Of a stretch of DNA of 64,000 nt, positions 43,178-52,524 are shown one piece after another. Numbering within the stretch: the stretch's first letter is position 1; each line of letters opens with the position of its first letter. The stretch spans positions 238,258 through 302,257 of the forward strand of contig NZ_JAJNKB010000005.1 of NCBI RefSeq assembly GCF_021533195.1, in the 5' to 3' direction. The notes under the pieces are model-generated. The model saw only the letters and a program-made list of their open reading frames with translations. It made no database searches and was not told the origin of the DNA. This DNA is from Portibacter marinus. GTDB taxonomy: Bacteria; Bacteroidota; Bacteroidia; Chitinophagales; Saprospiraceae. The position numbers and the translations under genes were made by a program.

Positions 43178-43636
43178 TTAGAATTTTTCAGGTGCCGGAA
43201 TGTAATCAATAAATGCGAAGGACTTTTTTTCGAAATTCAAGTGGCAGGCATAATTGTCGATGCCATTAGACACCATCAGGTAAGGAACTCGGAGAGGTAT
43301 ATTATACATGGCGATTTGGTTAAATACCTTTTGTGTTATGGCTTGCCCGGGTCTTTTTACTTCGATAATCATGTACGGTAAAATATTGCGATCATAGAGA
43401 ATCAAATCACATCTTCTAAATAAGCCATTGACCTTAATCCCTCGTTCCACACTGATTAAATTCTTTGAAACCCCTTTTTCATCAACCAGATACCAAATGA
43501 TACATTGACGTACCAATTCTTCGGGCAACAACACAATTGGTTTCTTGCGAATGATATCATACACCCATTTTTTTCCGTCTGATTCGGAAATTTCAAGTTT
43601 GCCTGATTGCTTTAAGAGGTCCAGGTTAAGATTCAT
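43178..43636 (-). CDS. HsdR N-terminal-domain nuclease-like protein
   Basis: A 152-residue protein matching the type I restriction enzyme HsdR_N fold alone. The PD-(D/E)xK site is visible in RRCDLILYDRNILPYMIIEVKRP (only part quoted: CDLIL then IEVKRP). Close relatives are widespread in Bacteroidota as short stand-alone proteins and need not be part of a restriction system. No HsdM or HsdS is present. Its start overlaps the end of the large helicase-like gene by 11 bases, so the two are co-translated. Confidence 0.82.
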   Translation of the reverse strand: MNLNLDLLKQSGKLEISESDGKKWVYDIIRKKPIVLLPEELVRQCIIWYLVDEKGVSKNLISVERGIKVNGLFRRCDLILYDRNILPYMIIEVKRPGQAITQKVFNQIAMYNIPLRVPYLMVSNGIDNYACHLNFEKKSFAFIDYIPAPEKF

Positions 43637-45974
43637 GCTTTACCGTCGCTTTTCTTTTCAATGGCAACTCAGCAATTTCAAGTAGTTGTAAAATTTTGCC
43701 ATCTTCCGCCATGGCTAAGGAAAAAGAATCCAGGCTTAGGACTTTGATGCCTGCGCGTTGTAAATGATGGAGTGCTGAAATTTGCCATTCCAGATCTATT
43801 TCGGAATCTAAAAACCCATCCTGAATGATCAGGTATTTAGAGACATCATCTTTAATAATAACATCATCAACGATTCCAGAATCGATCCCATCGTGTCGAA
43901 GCGCTTTTATTCGATGGTCCAGTAATTCGATTTCCAACAATTTGGAACAAAAATCGGACATGCATGTAATGATGCTGAAGTCTTTACCACTGTAGAATTG
44001 CTTCTCATAAGAAACTTCCTGAAGAACATAGGTGAGATATTTAGCCATCTGAAGATTAAATCCAACGCTGTCATTTAATTTTTCCCCGGAAGGAATGGCT
44101 TTGCTCTTAAGATGAAATTGCCGTTTGTGTTGGTAATTCTTCGCCGAATGAGCATTTTCTAAAACTGAACGACTAAAATTTCTCTCAGCAACCATCAGAA
44201 TAGAATTGAAGTGCGAGTTGGCAAACAAATTTAACGGTACATCTTCGTTCTCAATACATATCAAATGCTCATAGTTTAAATGGGCTATTTCAGAAGTGAA
44301 AAAATCCTCATCACAAACGATGATCGGGAAATTATACTTAAATCCATCACGATCCGCAATGAGGGCTGATTTCCAGTCCAATCCATTCTTTCCAATTTTC
44401 TTGTGTAATAAATCTTTGTTGTATCTCAATCGGTCAAAGGCATGAGCAATTCTAAAGCTTTCGAAATTGATGTCCAGATGCTTATATTGAGCAAGCAGTT
44501 GATACTTAGATTCTATACCAGTCAATTCATGAATATAGTACTTGTCAAAAAGTGCTTTAAAATACCATGCTTCAAATGAATCCAACCAAAGATGAGTTTT
44601 AACATTTTCCATGGCGGTGATAATGGCATTGGTCTTACTGTCTAGTGAAAATTCAAAGCTACGGTAAATGGCATATTGCATATTGGCCTCAAGAAAGAGT
44701 TTTGCTTTTCTGAGTTTACTGACCAATTCTTTAAGAAAACTGTAATTTTTCCATGAGCTGATACTGAGATTATGTATGGCGTCCTTAAAGATTTTAGAAC
44801 CATTGATGGCAAAAATCAATGCTTGCTGCTCCTGATTAATATCGATAAGCTCGGGAGCGTGATAATTATTGGCATTAATGATTTCCAACTGCTCCTCCAC
44901 TTTTGACTGAATGATAATGTGTGCGTTCTTCAGTAGTTTTTGTAGGTCAATGTTAAAGCTTTTGAGCTTTTCTACATCAGGATTCCAATCGTTATCAGGA
45001 CAAGTTATTTTATAGAGCGGGGTTTCTGCAATTGCATCGATCAGTAACTGGTAAATCGCCCGCAAATTTTTTTTAGATTCATCTAATGGATCAGTCTTTT
45101 TTTGAAAAACTTTCTTCTTTGGGGCAAGATCCTGCTCTATTTGAAAATAAGAAATTTTAAGTTCCAGCTCTTCACTTAATGCCTTGATTTTTTGAATTTG
45201 AGCTCTGAACTTGGCGTACATTTGATTACTGATAGTTTGAAAGGCATTCCTATATTGATCTGACAGATTTACGGCATCCTGAAGGAATTTATTCAGATAA
45301 CTGAAAATGATGGATTGATTTTCAGACAGATGAAAATCTTTATATATATCGCTACTAAAATCATCACTGGTTTTCAAGAAATTATAAGTACTCTTAAAGT
45401 ATTTGCTGGCTTTCTCAATCTTATTTCTAATGGTCCAGAATTCATTCTGGGTGTAGGTGTAGTTTTTAGCAGAAATATCCAAATCAAGTTTGTGATTTAA
45501 ATTTCTTTTATTGGATAAATACAAAAACTCGTTTAATTTTTTTCGCGAATAGTTGCCAAAAACATTTTCATTGTAGCTACTTTGAATAGATCTTAATTTC
45601 GATAGGAGCGTATTGTATTTTATATGTGATCTGATGGCTTCTACTTGATAATCTCTGTCTGTATAGACATTCTTATCAAGTTGATCTCTGGTGATGTATG
45701 TGTCCTTCATCAATTCTAAAACCAAATCATTCAAGCCCCATTCATCCAATATATTAAGCAACTGTTTTTTAGCAGAAGTCCTAAAGATGAAGGTATTTCC
45801 TTCCGCAAGTCGTGCAAATAGGAATGACTTTAAGACGAGTGTCCTTCTGGACAAATCGGAAGATTTTAGAAATGCGATGGCTCCATCCTTTCCTAAAAAT
45901 TCAAGTATTTCTACTTCTTTATTGCTTAGACTGTAGGGATTGGTATTCAAGTATGCATATTTTAGCAAGGCCAA
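43626..45974 (-). CDS. Large helicase-like protein without visible ATPase motifs
   Basis: A 782-residue protein that I cannot assign securely. The region with FEAWYFKALFDKYYIHELTG, FPIIVCDEDFFTSEI and NYEHLICIENEDVPL resembles the part of Dna2/NAM7-type superfamily 1 helicases before and at the DEAD/Walker B strand, with the acidic motif altered. I see no GxGKT. The last 70 residues (LEWQISALHHLQRAG) resemble the small nuclease-like end of those proteins. The N-terminal 300 residues are coiled and Lys-rich. It may be an inactive paralogue kept as a scaffold. It is co-translated with an HsdR_N nuclease-like protein. Confidence 0.55.
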   Translation of the reverse strand: MALLKYAYLNTNPYSLSNKEVEILEFLGKDGAIAFLKSSDLSRRTLVLKSFLFARLAEGNTFIFRTSAKKQLLNILDEWGLNDLVLELMKDTYITRDQLDKNVYTDRDYQVEAIRSHIKYNTLLSKLRSIQSSYNENVFGNYSRKKLNEFLYLSNKRNLNHKLDLDISAKNYTYTQNEFWTIRNKIEKASKYFKSTYNFLKTSDDFSSDIYKDFHLSENQSIIFSYLNKFLQDAVNLSDQYRNAFQTISNQMYAKFRAQIQKIKALSEELELKISYFQIEQDLAPKKKVFQKKTDPLDESKKNLRAIYQLLIDAIAETPLYKITCPDNDWNPDVEKLKSFNIDLQKLLKNAHIIIQSKVEEQLEIINANNYHAPELIDINQEQQALIFAINGSKIFKDAIHNLSISSWKNYSFLKELVSKLRKAKLFLEANMQYAIYRSFEFSLDSKTNAIITAMENVKTHLWLDSFEAWYFKALFDKYYIHELTGIESKYQLLAQYKHLDINFESFRIAHAFDRLRYNKDLLHKKIGKNGLDWKSALIADRDGFKYNFPIIVCDEDFFTSEIAHLNYEHLICIENEDVPLNLFANSHFNSILMVAERNFSRSVLENAHSAKNYQHKRQFHLKSKAIPSGEKLNDSVGFNLQMAKYLTYVLQEVSYEKQFYSGKDFSIITCMSDFCSKLLEIELLDHRIKALRHDGIDSGIVDDVIIKDDVSKYLIIQDGFLDSEIDLEWQISALHHLQRAGIKVLSLDSFSLAMAEDGKILQLLEIAELPLKRKATVKHES

Positions 45975-46017
45975 ATATACATATTAAAAATAATTTTATA
46001 TGTTGAATAAATGGTAT

Positions 46018-46617
46018 TTATTCGTTCGTAACGATACCACCACTGATTTTTTCACCGTCCTTATACTCATATTCTAACACCACATTCCCTTCTTCATCAT
46101 ACTGCCGGTAAGTGCCGTGAATTTTGCCTTCCTTATACCCAGTTTCCTTGGTAAGCTTGCCACGATCGCTATATTCTTTGGATACACCGTCCAGTATACC
46201 TTCGTCATACATATACTCCTTGATCGGTCTTCCGAATTTGTATTCTGAATATAATCCATGGTATTGATTATTGACATAAGTTACCCGTTTTTCCACCTGG
46301 CCACGATTGTTAAATTCCATGTACGGGCCATTTACGACACCATTGACATATGAAATGACGGATTTAATCTTATTCATATCATCACCATCAGGCCAGTAGG
46401 TTACCCAAGTTCCATCCTGCAGACCATTGACGACCATGCCTTCTTCCAAATTGTTGCCTGCAGGCCCTTTCTTTACCACATAGAAAGCATTGCTTCCGTT
46501 GATGGCTTTCGTTTCAAAATTACTAAGATCGATCCCTCCGGGTACAGATTCAGGTTTTTCCTCACATTGTGTCAAAAGGATGGCCGATAAAAACAACAAA
46601 ATATAAAATCTCATCAC
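46018..46617 (-). CDS. MORN-repeat (YwqK-like) lipoprotein
   Basis: A 199-residue lipoprotein (lipobox LLTQCEEK). About six MORN-like units follow, each with a G-Y/F-x-x-Y/F pattern: NGVVNGPYMEFNNRGQ, QYHGLYSEYKFGRPI, GILDGVSKEYSDRGKL, GKIHGTYRQYDEEGNV. Such proteins are often called antitoxin-like, but there is no toxin gene beside it. Envelope localisation is expected; function unknown. Confidence 0.85.
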   Translation of the reverse strand: MMRFYILLFLSAILLTQCEEKPESVPGGIDLSNFETKAINGSNAFYVVKKGPAGNNLEEGMVVNGLQDGTWVTYWPDGDDMNKIKSVISYVNGVVNGPYMEFNNRGQVEKRVTYVNNQYHGLYSEYKFGRPIKEYMYDEGILDGVSKEYSDRGKLTKETGYKEGKIHGTYRQYDEEGNVVLEYEYKDGEKISGGIVTNE

Positions 46618-46690
46618 TTTAGAAATTTGATTTGACTACAAAATTAAAATCATCTGAAAACTTTCCAAATTAAGAGTGGTTCAGAATTAC

Positions 46691-46698
46691 TACCTTTG
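46691..46698 (+). promoter_or_regulatory. Putative -7 promoter element for the ABC exporter
   Basis: TACCTTTG, full consensus match, 14 bases before the ATG at 46713. Confidence 0.5.
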
Positions 46699-46712
46699 CG
46701 GCAATTTAAGAT

Positions 46713-48503
46713 ATGAAAGAAAAAGAGGAAAAACCTAAGAAATTAACTAGAGCCCAACTTTCAGAAGCATGGAAAATGCTAAAGTTTGTTAGGCCTTATC
46801 GGTGGTATTTTATCGGCGGACTGATCTTGTTATCGATCTCCAGTTTATTGGTGATGGTGTTTCCATGGTTAACAGGTCAAATGGCTGATATCGCAACGGG
46901 AAATTCCAAATATGGCCTAGATTTTCAATCTATTGCTAAGATTCTTCTGGTTTTACTAGTGGTGCAAGGATTGGTTTCATATTTCAGAGTGATTTTCTTT
47001 GCACAGGTAAGCGAACGTGGAATGGCAGATGTCAGAAAGAATCTATATCAAAAATTAATCACTTTACCTGTTTTCTTTTTTGAAGAGAATAGAGTAGGGG
47101 ACTTAATGAGTAGAATTTCATCAGATGTTGACCAGTTACAACAATTATTTTCTGTGACACTTGCTGAGTTTCTCAGACAAATCTTTATTCTGGTGGTTGG
47201 AATTGCTTACGTTATTTATGCAGCACCTAGGTTGTCCGTGGTCATGCTGGTATCCTTCCCTTTTATTGTAGTGGGGGCGGTTTTCTTTGGGAGATTTGTC
47301 AGAAAGTTATCGAAGAAAAGACAAGAGGAATTGGCAGAAACAAATATAGTGGTTGAAGAATCGCTACAAGGAATTCGTACGGTTAAAGCTTTCGCGAATG
47401 AAGTATTCGAGTTTGTAAGATATGGTGAGAAGATAAGCAAGCTTGTTAAAATTTCGCTTGACCTTGCAAAATATAGGGCATTGTTTTCGACATTCATTAT
47501 AGTAGTACTTTTCGGAGGAATATTTTTCATCCTGTGGTATGGATTCAGAATGGTAGATAATGGAACTATGACCATTGGCGAATTGATTGCTTTTATTACA
47601 TATATGGCCTTTATTGGGGGATCACTAGGAAGTTTGGGCACTTTCTACACCCAGATACTTTCCACATTAGGAGGTACTGAGAGACTAAGAGAAATATTAG
47701 AGACTGATGGAGAGATGAATTTGACGCTGGATCAGGATATAGAGGCCATTGACGTACAAGGTAGTATTCAGTTCAAAGATGTTCACTTTTCTTATCCCAG
47801 CAGGTCGGATCTTCCAGTATTAAAAGGAATTAACTTATCTGTTAATACGGGTGAAAAGATTGCTTTGGTAGGTCAGAGTGGCTCTGGCAAATCTACAATT
47901 GTTCAGCTCTTGATGAGATTGTATCGCTTGAATAGTGGCATCATTACATTGGATGGCAAGGATATACAGGAGTTTGACTTAACAGCTTTTAGGTCAGTCA
48001 TTTCGATTGTTCCACAGGAAGTATTGCTTTTCGGTGGATCTATAAAGGAAAATATATCGTATGGTAAACCTTATGCATCAGATGAAGAAATTCGCATTGC
48101 TGCAGAACAAGCCAATGCTTATGAGTTCATATCAAGATTTCCAGATGGCTTTGAAACATTGATTGGAGAAAGAGGTATTAAATTATCAGGTGGTCAGAAG
48201 CAAAGAATTGCCATTGCAAGAGCCATTCTCAATGATCCAAAAATCCTGATTCTCGACGAAGCCACCTCTTCATTGGATTCCGAATCTGAAAAATTGGTAC
48301 AAGACGCGCTGAATACCTTAATGAAAGGAAGAACTTCTATCATTATCGCACATAGATTATCTACTATTGTGGATGTTGATCAGATTTACGTTTTAGAAAA
48401 TGGCCATATTGTAGAGCAAGGTACACACAGGGATTTGGCTGACAGAGAAGATGGCGCATATTCAAGTCTGGCTAAATTGCAATTTCAAGGCAATAATGTG
48501 TAA
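46713..48503 (+). CDS. MsbA-like ABC exporter (fused permease and ATPase)
   Basis: A 596-residue half transporter. Six membrane helices lie within about 30-330; the ATPase follows with Walker A GQSGSGKSTIVQLL, signature LSGGQKQRIAIARAIL, Walker B ILILDEATSSLDSE and the H-loop IIAHRLSTI. It forms a homodimer and exports lipids, peptides or drugs; the substrate cannot be inferred. It opens a run of envelope genes, but the gap to the next gene (60 bases) leaves the operon question open. Confidence 0.93.
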   Translation: MKEKEEKPKKLTRAQLSEAWKMLKFVRPYRWYFIGGLILLSISSLLVMVFPWLTGQMADIATGNSKYGLDFQSIAKILLVLLVVQGLVSYFRVIFFAQVSERGMADVRKNLYQKLITLPVFFFEENRVGDLMSRISSDVDQLQQLFSVTLAEFLRQIFILVVGIAYVIYAAPRLSVVMLVSFPFIVVGAVFFGRFVRKLSKKRQEELAETNIVVEESLQGIRTVKAFANEVFEFVRYGEKISKLVKISLDLAKYRALFSTFIIVVLFGGIFFILWYGFRMVDNGTMTIGELIAFITYMAFIGGSLGSLGTFYTQILSTLGGTERLREILETDGEMNLTLDQDIEAIDVQGSIQFKDVHFSYPSRSDLPVLKGINLSVNTGEKIALVGQSGSGKSTIVQLLMRLYRLNSGIITLDGKDIQEFDLTAFRSVISIVPQEVLLFGGSIKENISYGKPYASDEEIRIAAEQANAYEFISRFPDGFETLIGERGIKLSGGQKQRIAIARAILNDPKILILDEATSSLDSESEKLVQDALNTLMKGRTSIIIAHRLSTIVDVDQIYVLENGHIVEQGTHRDLADREDGAYSSLAKLQFQGNNV

Positions 48504-48563
48504 CTTTTAAAAACATTCATTCGTCGAAAGTTTAGATCATTTATACAACCCAACTTTATTAAA

Positions 48564-49178
48564 ATGAAACAATTCTTTCTTCTTGTTCTTCTGACCTTAC
48601 TTTCTTTGACATCTATGCAAGCCCAGGTTGGTTTGGGATTTGTAGTAGGTAACGATGTTTACCAAAGATATGTTAACCCGGATGGTGGTTCAGCGGGAAA
48701 TGCCATTCTCAATCTCCACATTGGACCCAAGATTTGGATAGGTGGTCAAAATTTTTCTGTTTCTGTAGAAGCGCACGCAAATTGGGGCTCTACGGCATTG
48801 TCCGTAGGCGATTATAAAGGAATGGGAAATCTTGCACTTCCTCTGCTTGCCAAACTAAATTTCAATGCCAATAGTGGGTTCAACACAGAGTTGACATCAG
48901 GCTGGTCAATTGGTGGTGGGTACCAAATGTCAAGAACTGAATGGTATGGAGTCAATACCAGTGCCGCTCAGGAAGACGTTGTCCGCGAATTCTATCCTGT
49001 GATGATTGGTGAAATAGGATATGGATACGGAATCAGTGGTTTTATAGTAGAATCCTTTATCAGATATGGCTGGGACACTCAATCCAAAGCTTCGACCCTG
49101 AATGTGGGTATTTCTTATAACATCAATTTGCGAGGCTTTACCAAATTGAAAAGAAAGCTGGATAGATTTGATGATTAA
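48564..49178 (+). CDS. Exported outer-membrane beta-barrel protein
   Basis: A 204-residue protein with a signal peptide (MKQFFLLVLLTLLSLTSMQA). The mature part is glycine-rich with amphipathic strands (VGLGFVVGNDVYQRY, WSIGGGYQMSRTEWYG, IVESFIRYGWDTQS), like a small barrel. Family not recognised. It lies 30 bases before murB. Confidence 0.7.
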   Translation: MKQFFLLVLLTLLSLTSMQAQVGLGFVVGNDVYQRYVNPDGGSAGNAILNLHIGPKIWIGGQNFSVSVEAHANWGSTALSVGDYKGMGNLALPLLAKLNFNANSGFNTELTSGWSIGGGYQMSRTEWYGVNTSAAQEDVVREFYPVMIGEIGYGYGISGFIVESFIRYGWDTQSKASTLNVGISYNINLRGFTKLKRKLDRFDD

Positions 49179-49191
49179 AATGTCTTTATAT

Positions 49192-49212
49192 TTCATATTA
49201 TTGTAATATGAA
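49192..49212. promoter_or_regulatory. Perfect 21-bp inverted repeat at the murB start
   Basis: TTCATATTA, spacer TTG, TAATATGAA; nine-base arms are exact. The murB ATG (49208) is inside the right arm, so binding or pairing here could affect initiation. The TTCATA/TATGAA core also occurs in the palindrome upstream of the amidase gene. Confidence 0.45.
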
Positions 49213-50206
49213 GAAATATGAAGATGTCAGCCTTAAAGCATACAATACATTTGGTATTGATGTAAAATGTCGACTGTTATACAAGATTTCCTCTGAACAT
49301 CAACTACAGAAAGTTTTATCAGAAACAGATGGACCTTACTTCATTCTAGGTGGTGGTTCCAATCTTTTACTTTCAAGTGATCAAGAGCTGACCATTTTGA
49401 AAAATGAAATTGATGGCATCATCATAGATTCAGAAACTGCTGAAAGTGTAATCCTTAAAGTGGGAGGCGGAGTCAATTGGCACTCATTGGTTTTATGGGC
49501 AGTTGAACATGACTATGGAGGGCTGGAGAATTTATCATTGATACCAGGTACGGTAGGAGCTTCTCCCATACAAAATATAGGGGCATACGGAGTGGAATTG
49601 GATCAAATATTTCTGAAACTTGATGCGATTAGGATTGAAAATGGTAAAAAAACAACATTTTTAAAGGAGGATTGTCATTTTGGATATCGGGATTCTGTTT
49701 TTAAGAAAGAATTGAAAGGCCAATATTTTATTACCTACGTCTACTTTCAGTTGACTAAGTCCAATCATAAAATAAACATCAGCTATGCTCCTTTAGCAGC
49801 AAGATTCAATGATATACCTACGATTAAAGCAATCAGTGATGCTGTCATTGAAATTAGACAAAGCAAGCTTCCTGATCCTGCAAAATTAGGTAATTCCGGA
49901 AGTTTTTTTAAAAACCCAATCATTTCCATCGAAGAATTTGAAGCGCTTAAGCATAAATATCCTTTGATTCCTTCTTATCCTGTGAATCAACACAATATAA
50001 AGGTGCCTGCAGGATGGTTGATAGAAAAAGCCGGCTGGAAGGGGCGTCGAATCGGCGATGCCGGCAGCTATGAAAAACAAGCGTTGGTCCTAGTCAATCA
50101 CGGAAACGCTTCGGGGTCTGAAATTTGGCAATTTGCTCAAATGATCATCAAAGACGTTGAGTTAAAGTTTGGTATAACCTTATCTCCGGAAGTAAATATC
50201 GTTTAA
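49208..50206 (+). CDS. murB: UDP-N-acetylenolpyruvoylglucosamine reductase
   Basis: A 332-residue flavoprotein that makes UDP-MurNAc for peptidoglycan. The FAD site is LGGGSNLLLS and IPGTVGASPIQNIGAYGVE; the catalytic Ser is in GNSGSFFKNP and the Glu in SPEVNIV at the end. The inserted domain after about 215 fits type I MurB. It converges with the MlaD-type gene four bases away. Confidence 0.95.
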   Translation: MKKYEDVSLKAYNTFGIDVKCRLLYKISSEHQLQKVLSETDGPYFILGGGSNLLLSSDQELTILKNEIDGIIIDSETAESVILKVGGGVNWHSLVLWAVEHDYGGLENLSLIPGTVGASPIQNIGAYGVELDQIFLKLDAIRIENGKKTTFLKEDCHFGYRDSVFKKELKGQYFITYVYFQLTKSNHKINISYAPLAARFNDIPTIKAISDAVIEIRQSKLPDPAKLGNSGSFFKNPIISIEEFEALKHKYPLIPSYPVNQHNIKVPAGWLIEKAGWKGRRIGDAGSYEKQALVLVNHGNASGSEIWQFAQMIIKDVELKFGITLSPEVNIV

Positions 50207-50210
50207 AAAT

Positions 50211-51305
50211 TTAATTTTTGACGATTGTATCCTGTTCTATTTGGGTCGCCGGGTCATTTTCGGGTAATGTATATTCAGATTGTTTCTTGCCAAAAACAGA
50301 AACATTGACATATCGCTTTGGATTCAAACGGAAATCCTGGAGCAGCAAGTCAAGGTTTTGAGAAGTACTTTCCAGGTTATTGTAAAGCTGTTTATCATTG
50401 ATCAGAGCACTTAAAGACCCATCGCCATTCTCTACTTTTTCGATCAATTGATTGATGTTTGAAATGGCCTCTTCAGCACTTTTGACAGTTCCTTGAATAC
50501 TGGTTAAGCTCGTTTTTACTTCGCCAATGGCGCCTTCTGCAGCTCCAACGGTCTTACTAATTTCTGCATTTTTTAAGTCTGTACTTACCTTATCCAGATT
50601 ATCAATGATACTCGCGATTTTACCGTTTGAATTCTTAAGCGTCTCTGAAAGTGAAGCTACATTGGAAAGCGTTTCATCCAGGTTCGCCGAAGATCGAGCG
50701 AGAATAACATTTAATTTATTACTAATGCCAGATAAGTTCTTGATGGTATTTTGAAAATCCTCCAAACTTTCTTTAATGCTTTCTTCGGTATTAGGAGAAC
50801 TATTGGTGATGGTATCCACTAATTGCGAAAAACCTGCTGATAGTTTATCAAAATAAATGTCAACTTCATCAGCATCAACCATTGAACCCAATAAGCCTTT
50901 GGAACTTCCATTGATATAAGATTTATTTTCAAGAATACCGTTAGCCATGTCCTCGTTGCCGTATTCTAACATGATGGACTTGCCTCCCATGATCCCAGAT
51001 GCAGTAAGCACCGCTTCAGCTGTCTTCGGTACTTGTATTTCTCCATCCACTTCTATCGTCACTAATATTTGCTCGACATCATCAGGTTTAAGCTTCACTG
51101 AAGTGACAGTTCCGACCTGAAAGCCATTGATATATACAGCAGCAGAGGAAGACAAACCGTCAACATCCGCATAGGTTATGTAATATGTATTAGAATTATC
51201 AAGCAAGTTCTTCCCTTTGAGGAAACGATAGCCCCAGATTAAAACGGTTAATGTCACAATAGCTAACAAACCAAGCTTTGCTTCATTAGAAAATTTACGA
51301 GCCAT
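50211..51305 (-). CDS. MlaD-family (MCE) lipid-transport protein
   Basis: A 364-residue protein anchored by one N-terminal helix (GLLAIVTLTVLIWGYRFL, about 12-29). The MCE domain covers 35-125 (GLSSSAAVYINGFQVGTV, TASGIMGGKSIMLEYG) and is followed by a long helical tail with repeated Asn/Leu heptads. MCE proteins form rings that carry phospholipids between membranes. The permease and ATPase are not in the window. It follows the amidase gene by 75 bases on the same strand. Confidence 0.9.
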   Translation of the reverse strand: MARKFSNEAKLGLLAIVTLTVLIWGYRFLKGKNLLDNSNTYYITYADVDGLSSSAAVYINGFQVGTVTSVKLKPDDVEQILVTIEVDGEIQVPKTAEAVLTASGIMGGKSIMLEYGNEDMANGILENKSYINGSSKGLLGSMVDADEVDIYFDKLSAGFSQLVDTITNSSPNTEESIKESLEDFQNTIKNLSGISNKLNVILARSSANLDETLSNVASLSETLKNSNGKIASIIDNLDKVSTDLKNAEISKTVGAAEGAIGEVKTSLTSIQGTVKSAEEAISNINQLIEKVENGDGSLSALINDKQLYNNLESTSQNLDLLLQDFRLNPKRYVNVSVFGKKQSEYTLPENDPATQIEQDTIVKN

Positions 51306-51380
51306 ATTTATTTATTATTTGAAAATAATCCACAAGGATACGAAGCATTTAGACCTCACCCAATTTTTGATCTATATAAT

Positions 51381-52160
51381 TTATTGAGATTGGTAGTAGG
51401 CGATGTATTTCCCCACACCTGAAACTACGGATAGGGCAATTTTGTTTTGTTCTGACTCTTCTTTTAGACGAGCGGCATCATCAGGATTGGTGATAAAACC
51501 TGCTTCCACAAGAATACTGGGAACAACGACCTTTCTCAATACGACGAATCCTGCCTGCTTTACACCACGATCCCGAAATGTAGTTTCACCAGCACATTTA
51601 CTCTGTACAAAACCGGCCAATTGGATAGATTTTTCAAGGGTTTGTTGCTGCATCATGGCCAACATGATATGTCCCTCATCTGTATAAGGGTCGTATTCAG
51701 ATAGATCCTCCATTAAGATGACTTCGTTTTCTCTTTTTGCTATAGCCATATTTTCTTCGCTGGTCTCTATACCCATGACATAAGTCTCAATACCATTAGC
51801 AGCTTTACTGCCTACGGCATTGCAGTGTAATGAGATGAAAAGATCTACGTCGTCTTCATTTGCCATTTTGACCCTTTCGTGAAGGGGTATAAACACATCT
51901 GTAGTTCTGGTATATCTGACTTCAATATGAGGATAATTGACAGTGATTAATTGGCCAACTTTAAATGCCAATTCAAGTGCCACTTCCTTTTCCATCAGAG
52001 AGTGACCTGTACATCCAGAGTCTTTTCCTCCGTGCCCCGGATCAATTAAAATGACATCGATCTCATTGTTCAAATGAAGCAGCGATAACTCGTGCCCAAT
52101 GGCTTTCGCAGATATTTGCAAACACAAAAAAACAAAAATAGAGATAGCTGTAGTTTTCAT
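51381..52160 (-). CDS. N-acetylmuramoyl-L-alanine amidase (Amidase_3)
   Basis: A 259-residue exported cell-wall hydrolase; a signal peptide (MKTTAISIFVFLCLQISAKA) precedes the domain. Zinc ligands are His in DPGHGGKDSG, Glu in LMEKEVALEL and His in FISLHCNA; the catalytic Glu is in LVEAGFITN. It cleaves the bond between MurNAc and the peptide stem. Together with MlaD and divergent lptD it forms an envelope block often seen in Bacteroidota. A 24-bp palindrome lies eight bases upstream of the start. Confidence 0.94.
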   Translation of the reverse strand: MKTTAISIFVFLCLQISAKAIGHELSLLHLNNEIDVILIDPGHGGKDSGCTGHSLMEKEVALELAFKVGQLITVNYPHIEVRYTRTTDVFIPLHERVKMANEDDVDLFISLHCNAVGSKAANGIETYVMGIETSEENMAIAKRENEVILMEDLSEYDPYTDEGHIMLAMMQQQTLEKSIQLAGFVQSKCAGETTFRDRGVKQAGFVVLRKVVVPSILVEAGFITNPDDAARLKEESEQNKIALSVVSGVGKYIAYYQSQ

Positions 52161-52167
52161 TCCATTA

Positions 52168-52191
52168 CATATTATGAAACTTCATAATATG
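52168..52191. promoter_or_regulatory. 24-bp palindrome upstream of the amidase gene
   Basis: CATATTATGAA, spacer AC, TTCATAATATG: eleven-base arms are exact. Located between the putative amidase promoter and its start, so it could be an operator or an RNA hairpin at the ribosome-binding site. Confidence 0.5.
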
Positions 52192-52217
52192 AAGATAGAG
52201 ATTTGCTTTCTTATATG

Positions 52218-52225
52218 CAAATCTA
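52218..52225 (-). promoter_or_regulatory. Putative -7 promoter element for the amidase gene
   Basis: TAGATTTG on the minus strand, full consensus match, 57 bases before the amidase start. Confidence 0.4.
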
Positions 52226-52461
52226 GTAGCGTAATTGTCAGTAATGAAGCGCATGGAGAATAGGGCGTCTATACGGGATCGATTATATTGAGACTTCCTT
52301 TATGATGTCACGAGCGTTGAATGTGATGGTTTAAGATAACCTTAACATGATATGAAACCACTGTTATATGGACGTTTCGGACATTCAATATGATTTTGTA
52401 GACAAGCTCCAATAACGAAGGGATAGCAAATGGAGAGGATATTACGTTACAACTATTAGCT

Positions 52462-52469
52462 TATATTTG
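52462..52469 (+). promoter_or_regulatory. Putative -7 promoter element for lptD-like gene
   Basis: TATATTTG, full consensus match, 55 bases before the ATG at 52525. Confidence 0.45.
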
Positions 52470-52524
52470 CGACTTATTAAAAGCGTATATCAATTTAACT
52501 TAATGATACCGTGTGTGAGGTGGG

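Larger units (their letters stand above)
52161..52524. other. Divergent control region between amidase and lptD
   Basis: Carries a 24-bp palindrome (52168-52191), an 8-bp inverted repeat AGATTTGC/GCAAATCT (52199-52224), minus -7 element TAGATTTG (52225-52218) and plus -7 element TATATTTG (52462-52469). No gene seen. Confidence 0.5.

Noticed and set aside
43178..43636. Type I restriction system
   Set aside because: Only the HsdR N-terminal fold is present; no HsdM, HsdS or motor domain is nearby, and stand-alone members of this family are common.
46018..46617. Toxin-antitoxin module suggested by the YwqK-like name
   Set aside because: No partner toxin gene adjoins it, and the protein is a MORN-repeat lipoprotein.
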